27,074 bases of DNA, from positions 1 through 27,074 of the forward strand of contig JAHLWZ010001035.1 in assembly GCA_020536535.1 (NCBI GenBank), read 5' to 3'. The translations under genes and the position numbers were made by a program. This stretch comes from Pelomyxa schiedti. Lineage: Eukaryota; Evosea; Pelobiontida; Pelomyxidae. Below are positions 8,808 to 19,287 of this stretch, in pieces. The first letter of the stretch is position 1; each line of letters opens with the position of its first letter. The notes under the pieces were generated by a model. That model was not told the DNA's origin and did not search any database. It was given only the letters and a program-made list of their open reading frames with translations.

Positions 8808-11694
8808 ATGAGCAAGGCGCCGTCACGCACCCCGCTAGTTGCTTCCCGCAGTTTCGGGCCACCCGCCAAAGCCAACAACACCAACATAGTTTCTCCGACC
8901 TCGTGCTCCCCGGACGCCACGCACGAACACACCCGCAACACCGTAACCGTCAACAGCAGTACCAACAACAACAACAACAACAGCGTACTAGTCAGGTCGT
9001 CTTCCTCCAACTCCATTGTGGGGGGCGGCGGAGGGGGCGCAAGCGGCGGCGGCGGCGGCACGCCGTTCCCCCGCATCCGCGTCACGTTCTCCAAGCGCGA
9101 GCCGCCGTCGGTGGTGGTCGTCCCCTCCCCGAGCGAGCCCGGCCGCGCGGCGAGCCCCAAGCCCCCCGCCGCGTCCGCCCCCGCCCTCGGCCTCGCCTCC
9201 GCGGCCGCCGCCGCTGCGGCCACAACCGCGGAGCCGGCTGTCCACTCCCCCTACGCGAGCAGCGACGCACCCGGTGGCGACGCAGTGCCCCCGCAGCGGA
9301 AGCGACTGAGGGCGGAGAAGGGCGGCGGAGGCGGCGGCACCACCAACGTGAGCAGCACGACGACGTCGTCGTCGTCGGGACTGACGCCATTGGGGCTCAA
9401 TGATGTTGGTGGCGGCGGTGTTGGCATTTCGAACCAATCGTCTACTTCTATTTATGGCTCTGGTTCTAATGCTAATTCGGCTGCTGCTAATAATAGTACT
9501 GTAGCGGCTTCTGGCTCTGGGAATTGTGTTGTGGTTCATGGCACAACGGGGGGTGGTGAGGTGAAACCATCGTTAAAAATCACTGTGCGGCTGCCTCCTA
9601 AGGCTAGTACTAGCAGTCTCCCAGCAAAACCTGCTGCCGAGATTGTTGTGCCCTCTGTCCGCACTGAGGTCGTGGAATCCTACCCTCCTTTTCGTTTTTT
9701 CTTTCCTTTTTCGCCCCTGACATGGTTATTTTTAAATTGCAATATTCACAGTGTGATGTACCGGAACCTGTGAAAAAACAAACCCAATCCTCTGCAAAGC
9801 TGAGAAAAACAGCAATCATTGCTGATCACAACACCTCCCACAATGCACACCGCCATAATTCACGCACTCCCCACACTCGCAAAGACCCAGAACCAGAACC
9901 AGAACTAGAGTCAGAACCACTTAATGAAGAACAAGATTTATGGCGAAGGATTCTGCTTTCTATTACCCAGGACGAAGATGCAGACCCGTTTTTAGAAGTG
10001 CAATTCCTTTCCTTTATTCTCTCTTCTCTCTTTTTGGTCCCTCTTTTTCCTTCCCTTAGTTGGGGGTTACTGTTAACTTTGCATCACTTTGCATCATACA
10101 GCCGGTAGATCCAGTCAAGTTGCGGATCCCAGACTACTTTGACGTAATTAAAAACCCAATGGATTTGTCAACTGTGTTGAGGAACCTTGAATCTGGGAAA
10201 TATCAGAAACTCAAGCAATTCTGTTCTGATATGGATCTCATTTTCAATAACGCCAAGTTGTACAATCCACCTGGTCATGCCGTGCATGTTGCAGCCCAGA
10301 AATTGCAAACTCTTTTTTATGAGCGCGTCAAAGTGAGAAATCTACTTGGAGTAAAATGCAAGGCCAATTCTAAGGGTCCACTACTACCAAACGCTTCAAT
10401 CACTTCAGATTCCCAGAGATCAACAAAGTTCACTGTTAGGGTTAATAGCAAGACTGAGGAACCAAAAAAGCCTTCGACTCCCGCACCTGAAACACTAAAT
10501 TCAATTCCCATACCACTGAAAAAGGTCACCCCTGTTCCTGCACCAATCAGTGTGAACTCCGCTGAAGAGCTTCTGTTTCCAAAACCTCCAAGATACTCCA
10601 AGCACTCACCCCCAAACAACAGCACATCCCACCCCCCATCTCTACCTCGTAGTGCAGTTCCCCCACCACCCCCAATTAAGGGAGTAGACCGAGTAGTTGT
10701 AACGCTACCGCATCTTCATGAGATTCCAATCACCTTGATAACTCCAGGTCACAGGCAACACACAGGTGGTCTGTCCCCTGCCAACGCTCAGCTCTGGACG
10801 GAGGCACTCTCAAAGTTCTCCCCCAATGTTGGTTCAGGCAGAAAAATCTCTGCGATTTCACCAGATACTGATCACTCTCTCAACGCAACATGGAAGAGGT
10901 TTCAAAATCAACTACACCAGCAACACAACTTGCGTGCAAAACGTGCATCAATAGAAAAAGTGGACGAGCATTCAACGGGCCACATATCTCCACCACAATT
11001 CACTCCGGTAGCACAGAGCGTGTCTCCAACTGTGGTTCCAGTATCTGGCTCACCAAACCAAATTGTAAATCCACCCTCCATTCCAACCACAGAACAAACA
11101 GCTACGCAAAGTGCTCAAAATAGTAGAAGACCTCTTAATCCTCTCCCTCATTGTATACCCGAGGGTCTCCCATTACCAACAAGGAATCCACATCCCACAG
11201 CAACCCGGCCTAATGTACATTATCCACCACCACAGCAACACCAACAATCACAACAACAACTGCAAAATCCCCCACCATATTCCTATCCCTATCCCAACTC
11301 AAACCAACGCCCGTATGGACGCCAGCGCCGGCCTCCAAAGTTCTACCCTCCTGCACCTCCAAATTCATTTCCGCACCACCCAACCGCCGCACCTCTGCTG
11401 CAAAAGCCGCCGTATAATTCAGCACCTCCTGTGTCTGGTAAGGTAGCACCAAGCCCGACTCCCAATTCAGCAACTTCAAACACGAATGATGAGTGGCAAA
11501 AGCGCCGCGAGCAAGAGCGGCTCAAACGCGAGCAGCAGCGGAAGTCTGTATCGGCTCTTGATCCAACAATAACAGCAGAACTGTACAGTTTCGAGAGAGA
11601 GCTGGCTGACCAAGGCAGGCTGGGGATGAATGAAATGGGTGCACTGGTTGCTGGAGGACTTATAACTACTGAGGAAGGTGAGATAGTGGAGTAG
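8808..11694 (+). CDS. bromodomain protein (CBP/GTE-like bromodomain)
   Basis: Family role: binds acetyl-lysine on histones or other nuclear proteins. Exons are 8808 to 9668 or 9671, 9752-9997 and 10102-11694, all in frame, giving about 900 residues. The N-terminal third is Asn-, Gly-, Ala- and Ser-rich, with a nuclear-localisation-like PQRKRLRAEK near residue 165. The bromodomain spans about residues 345-448: ZA loop PVDPVKLRIPDYFDVIKNP, MDLSTV, and LIFNNAKLYNPPGHAV with the acetyl-lysine-binding Asn after Tyr. Its sequence is nearer CBP/p300 and plant GTE bromodomains than bacterial or kinetoplastid forms. The rest is Pro/Ser/Gln-rich; a charged helix (WQKRREQERLKREQQRK) precedes an acidic C terminus ending TTEEGEIVE. 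No HAT, PHD or ET domain is evident. The ATG at 8808 follows a polypyrimidine tract, so a further upstream exon is possible. Confidence 0.85.
9017..9345. other. very GC-rich low-complexity block in exon 1
   Basis: Within the bromodomain gene this block is dominated by G and C, with GGCGGC and GCCGCC runs and long G-tracts at 9018-9060 and 9320-9340. It encodes poly-Gly, Pro/Ala and poly-Ala segments. Flanking introns and later exons are AT-richer. The contrast is visible by eye and resembles a second block at 12180-12660 in the next gene. Confidence 0.8.
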
Positions 11695-12174
11695 GGTGAG
11701 AGCAGGTTTCCCAAGAGGAACCGGTGTGATAGTATAGTTGGATTTTGATGAAATGGGAGAAGCTGGAGAAAAAGATGGACAGGATTTGTACTGAGAGTGT
11801 ATTAACCCAAACACCAAACCACTCAAGCACAGAAATACAAATAAACACCAACATAGGGAAAAAAAAAGGAATAAGCTTAACCTCTACCCAAACCCCACCA
11901 CTGAGGTTGGTATGAGCAAATAAATAAAAGAAAAACCAAAACATCAATAATTCCGTTCGGCTTCATCGCCTTCCACACTTCTTTTAATTTTCTTTGCAGA
12001 AACGCCCCCGGTAGCTTCAAACCAAGAAGAAGCAGGGGCGAAAATTGCCAGATAGCAGATTTACACCCAACACAAAGCCCAAGAGTGAAAGTGCACACCC
12101 ACCAAGAGCGAGAGAGGCCCTGAGAGACCAAGAGGGGAAACACACAAGCGAGGGGGCGACAAGAAAAGAAAAAA
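11695..12174. other. intergenic: 3' UTR of bromodomain gene and leader of Hint-protein gene
   Basis: The first part contains AATAAA-type motifs (AAATAAAC near 11840, AAATAAATAAAAG near 11920) that could serve as polyadenylation signals. The last 120 bp before the ATG at 12175 are A/G-rich without stop-free coding character and look like a leader. A T-rich stretch ending CTTTGCAG near 11999 could be an acceptor of a leader intron. No gene is supported here. Confidence 0.45.
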
Positions 12175-14455
12175 ATGGCGTGGGCGGAGAGGAAGCGGGA
12201 CCACCAGCGGATGCTGGCCGAGGCGCAGCGGAAGATGCCGCAGAACCCGTGGTTCGCGCCCAACCCCCTCACGGCCAGCCTGCTGCTGGACAAGGTCACC
12301 GAGCACGAGGCCCGCCTGTTCATCTGGGGCCCCTACTCGCTCGACTACTACGTGCACGACAACGACGAGGACGAGGACGGGGCGCCGGGGACCAGCCCGG
12401 GGGGGCCCACGACGACCACCACCACGATCACCACCACGCACGAGCACATCATCACGACGACGACGCGGGGGGGGGGCCACCAGCGGGGAGGCGGGGGGGG
12501 AGGCGGGCGGCCCCACGACGCCACGCAGCACGCGCAGCAGGAGGAGGAGGAGAGCGTGATGAGGGGGTTCGCGGGGGTGGAGGCGATGGCGGCAGCGAGG
12601 GCAGCGAGCAGGTACGGGGGCCTGGGCGCCGGCGGCGAGGGCGCGAGGCTGGAGTGCAGCAGGATAATAACCCCTGAGGGACTCCCGCCTTATAATGTGT
12701 GGTTTGTACTTATGGGATGGGGAATGAGGAAAAGCCATTGCATTTGCATTGCGTGCACAAATTTGTACCCAAAAAGCCCTGTGTTTTGTGGTTTATTGTT
12801 TGATTGCAACTGTTGAAACTGGAACCTTTTTCTTTTGTTATAGGAGGCTGAAATACAATTGGTGGAGAAGAGGATACATTGGACCAGAAACAGAGGGTGT
12901 ACTTCATGGGCAAGGCGGCTCTTGTCCACTGGTCACTCGACTATTCTTCTGGACACTGCACTTGCTCATGCCTGGCCTGAGTGGTACCCCCGGGAAAAGA
13001 TTTCATACATGCAAGGGACACCTTTTTTTCAGTTGATACGCAGTGTGCTTGCATCTATTCCAGTCATTTCACGTTGTGCTAAATGAACTTCCTCCCTCTG
13101 GCTGAACAGGGTGCTGCCAACGACAACGGCAACGGATGATGTCTCTTTTGTGTGGAAGGCACCTGAGACTGGGAAAAGTGTGTCCCCTGAGACAGTTGCC
13201 TGATTTAGTGTTCAACAACATCATTTCCCTCTTCACAAGTCCTTCACATTCCTTTGATGATGGATTGGAAAGGGAAGCAACACGTCAAGACCTTCCTGAA
13301 GAAAAATGGATGCAACCATACACATATTCACTTCTTCCAGGGAATCCTCTTGGTGATGTGATAGGTGCTATTGGAAATTTCAATCCAAAAGCTAAGATGG
13401 CTGAGTCACCCATCTTTGCCAGTATGTTCTTCTTCTCTTTTTCAATTTCGTTCGTCATTCGTCTTGTTTTGTACCCGAAATCCATTTAATTATCAGTTCA
13501 CAGTTCTGTCATCATACTGTGTTCTCTTTGAAAGGGGACCATGGCTGAAAATGCATGACTTCATCACTGCCATAGGTTCTTGTTCTACCGCCTGTTAATT
13601 CGCCTTTTCTAACTGGATGTTGTAGAGGCAGGTAATGTTGGAATTTTGAAGTGTTATGCGTTCTATAAAAGCGGGGCCTATGCTCAGACACCACAAAATC
13701 GATTCATGGCAATACGATTGCTTCACACCCTTTTTGGACAAATAGATTCCACAGAGGAACTGTCGGTATGATAGATTGAATGCAACACAATTCATTTCAC
13801 CTTTTTTTTTTGCAGTTTGCTAAGTGTTTCACGGGAGAAGGGGCCGTTTCTATGGCCAACGGCGAGACAAAGTGAGGAACCCTCTTGCTCTCCTCCTTTC
13901 TTTTTATCTTCAGCCCAGGCCTGTCCGAAATATTGTAGTCGGTGACTTCGTCACTACTGAAGCAGGCGTGCAGCGTGTCTCGCGGATATACACATACAAC
14001 ATTAACAAGGTTATTCCAATGTGTTGCGTTTCTGGTGTTTGGCTAACTCCAGGACATCCAATACTACTGGTACTTCCACATCCTCTACAATGAAAGCTCA
14101 CACAAGTCATCAGGGAGGAGAATGGGTGCACCCGTTTGAGGTGACTACGGTTGAAAATAAGTATATTGAAGAGCTGTATAACTTCGAGTTGGAAGGAGGC
14201 CCGCTTTCCAATGAGCACTCTGTCATCATAAACAACTTGACTGTGTGCATTCACCAGAGCCTTGACACATCACTCACATTCAAAAGAGTAACTGACCGCA
14301 AATAGGTGTGCACACTGGGAAAAGACTGTGGCAAGAGGATTGTCACTGGCTGGCCAAAGGCCGACGAACAGGCAGGAACCGGATACTGGAGAAGCGGCAC
14401 TTCACACTGGTGCAAGTCCATACAACAAACACTGTTATGTGCTGCCGGTCTTTAA
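12175..14455 (+). CDS. protein with C-terminal Hint/Vint-type autoprocessing domain
   Basis: Nine exons join in frame (12175-12696, 12844-13042, 13110-13421, 13504-13575, 13626-13765, 13816-13871, 13919-14069, 14114-14242, 14306-14455), giving 576 residues. The N terminus is basic then acidic with Thr/His/Gly low complexity. The middle holds GRHLRLGKVCPLRQLPDLVF and further unrecognised sequence. From about residue 419 the Hint fold is clear: catalytic-type Cys in AKCFTGEGAVSMANGETKPV, RNIVVGDFV, a block-B-like CCVSGVWLTPGHPIL, GGEWVHPFEV, and YNFELEGG...NEHSVIINNLTVCTLG. This order matches Vint domains, which family knowledge places C-terminal to VWA (and often U-box) domains in many protists and fungi. 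I see no VWA motif here. The exon 1-2 join is the weakest: exon 2 is open in more than one frame, so the N-terminal part could be a separate gene. Confidence 0.75.
12462..12512 (+). other. G-tract cluster (G-quadruplex candidate) in coding exon
   Basis: Four or more runs of at least four G lie within 51 bp, including a run of about ten G at 12467 and one of about eight near 12496. They encode a Gly/Arg/His segment of the Hint-protein N terminus. Such density on the coding strand is compatible with a G-quadruplex in DNA or mRNA. Confidence 0.6.
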
Positions 14456-14800
14456 GGTTCCCACTCTTCACTACAAATACTCCTTTCTGCCATAAACCCA
14501 ACAAAAAAAGAAACGCAAAACTTGGTCCCAACAACGGAATTTTGGGCCCACAATTCCGGCTCTAACACTTTTCTTGCCAACAAAGAAGGACCCCGGCGCT
14601 ATCAACTTTGCGGGACGGCGCTAAATTTCCTTCCGCGTGAGCGTCTGTTCCCCTTTGCTTTTCCTCCAGGGTGGATTGGCTTCAGTTGTTTGACTCGGCT
14701 TCAAGAATGGAGCCATTCGGAGAAGTCGCGAGCATTGAACTGTGGCCGCTCCACTCCACAGAAGAACTTTTTTGATTTTTTACGGCGTCGCCGGCCACTG
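14456..14800. other. intergenic / leader region with a short upstream ORF
   Basis: Between the Hint gene stop and the lyase ATG. A possible uORF at 14707-14775 (AAGAATGG start context) encodes 22 residues beginning MEPFGEVASIELWPLHSTEE and stops 25 bp before the main ATG. Pyrimidine-rich sequence ending CCTCCAG near 14670 could be a leader-intron acceptor. The frame upstream of 14801 is open back to about 14522, but the signal peptide argues for the 14801 start. Confidence 0.4.
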
Positions 14801-17800
14801 ATGAACAGGGTTGCGTGTGCTCTTGTGGTGCTCACCTCGTTGGTGAGTGGGGTGCCTCCCATAAGTGCTCGCCCAAATGGTGATGGTGTAAGGAGTGCCT
14901 CGTGCAACTGTGATGGGGCATGTGACCCTGAGGAGGCTGGCCCAGGCACTCCCCAGTGGTTTTTTTTCTTTTCAGAAACACTTAACAGGTGCCTTGACTG
15001 TTGTTCTCACTTTTTGAAAGGTGCCAGTGTGACTGCCCCTATGACATACACAGAACTCACCCAAGATTGTATTTTTCACCAGATACTATGCAAGTACTGG
15101 CAAACCTACATCTCTTGTTTTTTAATTTTCAAATAAAACTCATCTATGTAAGTATTACAGAGCTAATGCTACAAATGATGTTGTACTGTCAGCTGTTTTA
15201 CCTGTTGTTCTCCAAGATGCTCAGTACTACCTTGGTCGTTACTCCACAGTGAGTTACCCTTATCCTTAAAATATATGCCCTCTCAAAAGTTGACCTTCCT
15301 TTCCTCTTACAAGCAAGAAGAAATACACGATCTTGTGTGGACATTGAGTAATAGATACACTGATATTCCTATGCACTTGGCATTTGCTGGCGCATTAACT
15401 CGAAATCAGGCTTACCTTGGTAAATTCTTTCTCTCAGTCACTACACTACGGTTGGCTTACTGCAGGCGACTTAGATGCTTGCAATATATTTATTACAGAG
15501 TTATGTGCAATTCCGGTCGACTTTGGTGATGATTACAATCAAGGGCACAAGATTCAAAGTTTGGGGTACATCTATGACTATTTGTTTGATAATTTGACAC
15601 TCTCACAACAAGCTGGTGTGTTCATCTCCTTCAGCCAACCTGATTTAAGGTTTCTTTTTTTTTGGAAGAAATTCGGACCAGCATTGAACTGCAACTTTAT
15701 GGGCCAGCCCTCTACCCAAGTTTATTGCACCCGTACTTTACTGGTGGGCACAGCAAAAGTATTCATTACAGCATGCTTTTAGGCATGATGGCTGTATATG
15801 GTGATGGTGCCAATGTCACAAGTCTGTTGAAAATGAACATCAACAATTGGGTTTCTTCCAATCACATCTTTCTGTGAACCTCACTCAACCACAGTTGGGC
15901 GAAGGAGGTTTTTTGGATACATACGAGTGGGCATGCTCAGATGGTGGACATTACTTTGGACCAGCCTATGGGGAAGCATATAGGCAATCCTCAGTCTTCC
16001 CTGTATCGAACGCTCCTCACTCTCCCTGCAGCGAACCTTCCTTTGAAGGACTTTGGGATACTTCAACTGATGAACCCCACTCTCAGCGCCCATGGCTAGA
16101 AAGCAAAGCCTACTGGTATATCTACACCTACCGTCATGACCTCTCGAACTTGAGAAATTCCCCTCCTGCAGGGGATACCTGGGAGGGATGGACTGGTGTG
16201 TGATGCACTCTTCACAATGGTGATCGTATAACCTTTATCTCAGCTGAATCTGGTAAGTCAATAACTTGGTCTGCAAGAAACTTCAGGAACCCTTATCTTG
16301 CATGGTTTGATAAAAACTTGGCTCATGGGAAACCATACGGGGTAGTGCAAATGCAAGGGTTCCTTTGATTCTAAAAGTAAAAAAAAGATCTGGGAACTTT
16401 TGGGGAGCTTTGCAGACGATGGGTTGATACAAGATTATGCACCTATTCCACATATGGTTCGCTCTGATGTGGTCTTTCTTTCCTTTTTAATAGTAAGATA
16501 GGGTGTTCTTGGTCAGTCTGTTCACTGGAATGAGTTTGGTGGTGTTGCTGGAACTGGTGTCATGGACTGCAATTTTGGTGATGGAGTAGTGGTCTCCACC
16601 TTCAACGGGAAGAAATTACCACAGGTTATACAACAGAGTGTTTACTCACCCATTTTTACTGAAAGTAAAGACTGAAGGTACATTTGTTTTCTGGGCTTCA
16701 GGGGACATATTCAACATGTCCAGCAGTGAAGCTCTACTTGACAAATGGGATATGAAAAGGAACCACATTTTTATCCGTGGAACTGGGAAAGGTTACTTGC
16801 AAATAGCGGCCCAGCAGACGAATTCGTCGTCATACACAGCACATATTCCAGTATGTCGACGTATTACTTCACCTCTAAAATTTTTCAGATATATATTGGT
16901 GACGTGCCGCCTAGTACCTGGCACTTTGTGGCGGTTTCTTACACACAGTCAGAGCTTAGAGCATTTGTTGATGGAATATTTTTCACAAGTACAATGAAGC
17001 AAGAGGATTGGATATTGTCAGAAGAAATCGTCGAGATTGGAAGAGGGTTCGGTGGAAAACTTGACCATTTTGAAATCTTTGACACCGCACTGCCGGAGGA
17101 CCAACTAGACAATATGTGATCTCCTCACTCTCACTGCGTATCTGCTGACTTAGAGAATTAAGGTACTTGCGGAACGCTAACTACCTTTCCTACCAAGTGA
17201 CAGCTGTTGGTCAAGAATGGAAAGCTTGCTGTGTGGTTACAGGTTCTTTGATAGAAAAGAAAGTAAAACTTCTCATTTGTATAATAGATGGTCTGGTGGA
17301 TATCGGACCATTTTGCAGTTCCACAATCACGATTTCCTCCACTGGCCCCTGCATCATCTCTGGAGACAGCAATGCGTAATCTCCTTGCACCATTGAGTTT
17401 ACTTTAGTTCATTCGAAATAGATGGATAAGCTTATCTTTCAACTCTACAGTCTCCTGCGATGACTCTTCCCTCAGAGCATCAGTCACATACCCACTTAGC
17501 CCCACGCAGCATGTCAATGTTTATTGGGTGCGTGATGGAATTGGATACACTGTCTTGGACATGCCATTTGACACCAAGCCCCCATCGATTATCCAAATAC
17601 CTTCAGAATCCTTGCCAATGTCTTACGCGTTTCTACAAAGTGGATATGCCTTCTTGCGGTCAAGGTACCTGTTGATCCCCCATCTTCGAAGGATAACAAC
17701 AAGTTCAACAGTTGGGATTTAAAGAATCTGGTCCACGTCACATTTAAGTCAACCCCGTACTACACTGGAAATCATCAGCACATGGACCAGAATTCGTTTT

Positions 17801-19236
17801 CTGTATGCATAGTTTCACGCTTTTTTCCGTTTACTCACTTTCTTGAGAGATTTTTTACAAATCGCCTTTGTTGGTGGATTCTGGTAACTATCAGCCGCCT
17901 GGGTACGGTGCTCCACACTGGATTAATTACTATATCCGCACTATTGCACACAATGCAATTGTTGTATATGACCCTGACGAGAACTTTTATGGATACTGCA
18001 ACGATGGAGGACAGGTCAACAAAATAGAAGTGAGGTCTCAAAATATTACTTACATAACTGCAGGCATTTTTAGATGATTACCCCACATTAGGTTTTTCCA
18101 CATTCCCCGACGACCAGTTTTCACACATATAATAAGCCCAGATTCAACCTGGGGGATCGAACAGTTTTGCGGGAATTACCAATTTCTTTGATGATACCTA
18201 TTACTCCTATGTGAGTGGAGATGCGACCAAGGCTTATTCAACAAAAATCTCTCTGTTCTCTCGGTTTTTATTCCCAGTGACATCCGGCATAACTTGAGTA
18301 ACCACTGACTACAGGGATCTTGTTTTACTTCGTAATGTGAGCAGCGACTTCGTTGGAAAAGAGGCCATATTACTCGTTTTTGATCGAGTAAATTCTACGA
18401 ATTCTACTTTCAGGAAGGACTTTCTTATGCACACCATCTCTCAGCCAACAATTACTGTAAACTCATACATTATTACCTCTGCATTCTCATCCTGGAATAG
18501 GGAAATACAGTTAGCGTCAGTGAAGAACTGTCCCGTTTGGTGGCACAGGTAGTCCTTCCCAGAGAGAATTCCATTTCCCTTATTGGAGGGCCGGGAAAAC
18601 AGTTCATGTGCGGTGGCACCAACTGGGACTTTGACGACCCCAGTTCCCAGACAATGCCAGAAGCCGGGAATTGGCGGGTTCAGGTAAGAACTCCGAGAAT
18701 TAATTCCCTGACAAACCTGATTTCAGGTAACACCCGCGGCGGCTTCCTATTGGGACAACTTCCTGGTTTCCTTTGATATCTGTGATACCAACTCCAGCTG
18801 CAGCCCCACGCACATCATTCACTGCTCTTCCCAGTCCATGCAAGGTGTTGTACTGGAAAACAAACTCGTGGTTTTATTCAAAACTGCCGGCCCGGACTCC
18901 TCCCTCGACATGGAAAAAGTAACGCTTGATGATGACGGCGTTAACTTTGAGCTCTGCAACACAGTACTGCTCACAGGGTTGACTCCAGACACACAGTACC
19001 GGGTTCAAGTGGGAGACTCCGGCGGAACACTTGTTATCTCAGAATGTGCCACAGCCACAACCACAGCAGGCTGCATGCCATCATCCAGCGCCGGAACTTT
19101 GTGGGTGGATGACCTCAATGTTAATCCCTCTGATCAAGAATCGCGCAGTAACACGGACTCTGTGAGCCCAGGTGTTAAAGCCTCATTCACATCACTGAAC
19201 ATCCTCATTCTGCTGTTCGTTTGTGTACTGTTTTGA
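14801..19236 (+). CDS. secreted heparinase II/III-like polysaccharide lyase with internal LamG domain
   Basis: Family role: beta-elimination of acidic polysaccharides; the substrate cannot be read from sequence. About 20 exons give roughly 1,100 residues. A signal peptide (MNRVACALVVLTSLVSG) and Cys-rich linker precede the lyase start THPRLYFSPDTM. The alpha/alpha-toroid region includes IQSLGYIYDYLFDNLTLSQQ, TYEWACSDGGHYFGPAYGEA and NPYLAWFDKNLAHG (15060-16480). A LamG/jelly-roll domain follows (16501-17118): PPSTWHFVAVSYTQSELRAF, VDGIFF, EIGRGFGGKLDHFEIFDTAL. Then comes the heparinase beta-sandwich: SGYAFLRSSWD, GNHQHMDQNSF with the conserved His, LLVDSGNYQ, RTIAHNAIVVYDP, AILLVFDRVNS and GNWRVQVTPAA. 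The tail ends in a hydrophobic run (SLNILILLFVCVLF) after a Ser-rich spacer, as in GPI signals. Junctions near 16200 and 17380-17490 are less certain. It is convergent with TOP3A, 51 bp between stops. Confidence 0.85.
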
Positions 19237-19287
19237 AAAACTAAGAGAAAGCCAAAAATTTTATTTTCTTATTGGTGGGTATCGGTG

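Noticed and set aside
8774-9539. Long ORFs on the other frames and strand over the GC-rich block
   Set aside because: GC-rich low-complexity sequence rarely contains stops; composition is Arg/Ala/Gly runs with no domain, and the bromodomain-gene frame explains the region.
12045-12738. Overlapping ORFs in other frames over the Hint-protein first exon
   Set aside because: Same GC-rich low-complexity effect; the frame starting at 12175 has a good start context and connects in frame to later exons.
16201-16203. In-frame TGA in the lyase followed by a protein-like stretch (HNGDRITFISAESG), suggesting readthrough or selenocysteine
   Set aside because: An intron from the GT at about 16199 to the AAG near 16284 keeps frame and joins WTGV to NFRNPYLAWFD, which needs no recoding; no SECIS could be assessed.
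17642-17720. Apparent frameshift in the lyase between GYAFLRS and the following beta-sandwich strand
   Set aside because: A 49-nt intron (GTACCT...CAACAG) with matching phase gives RSSWDLKNLVHVTF, the expected family sequence.
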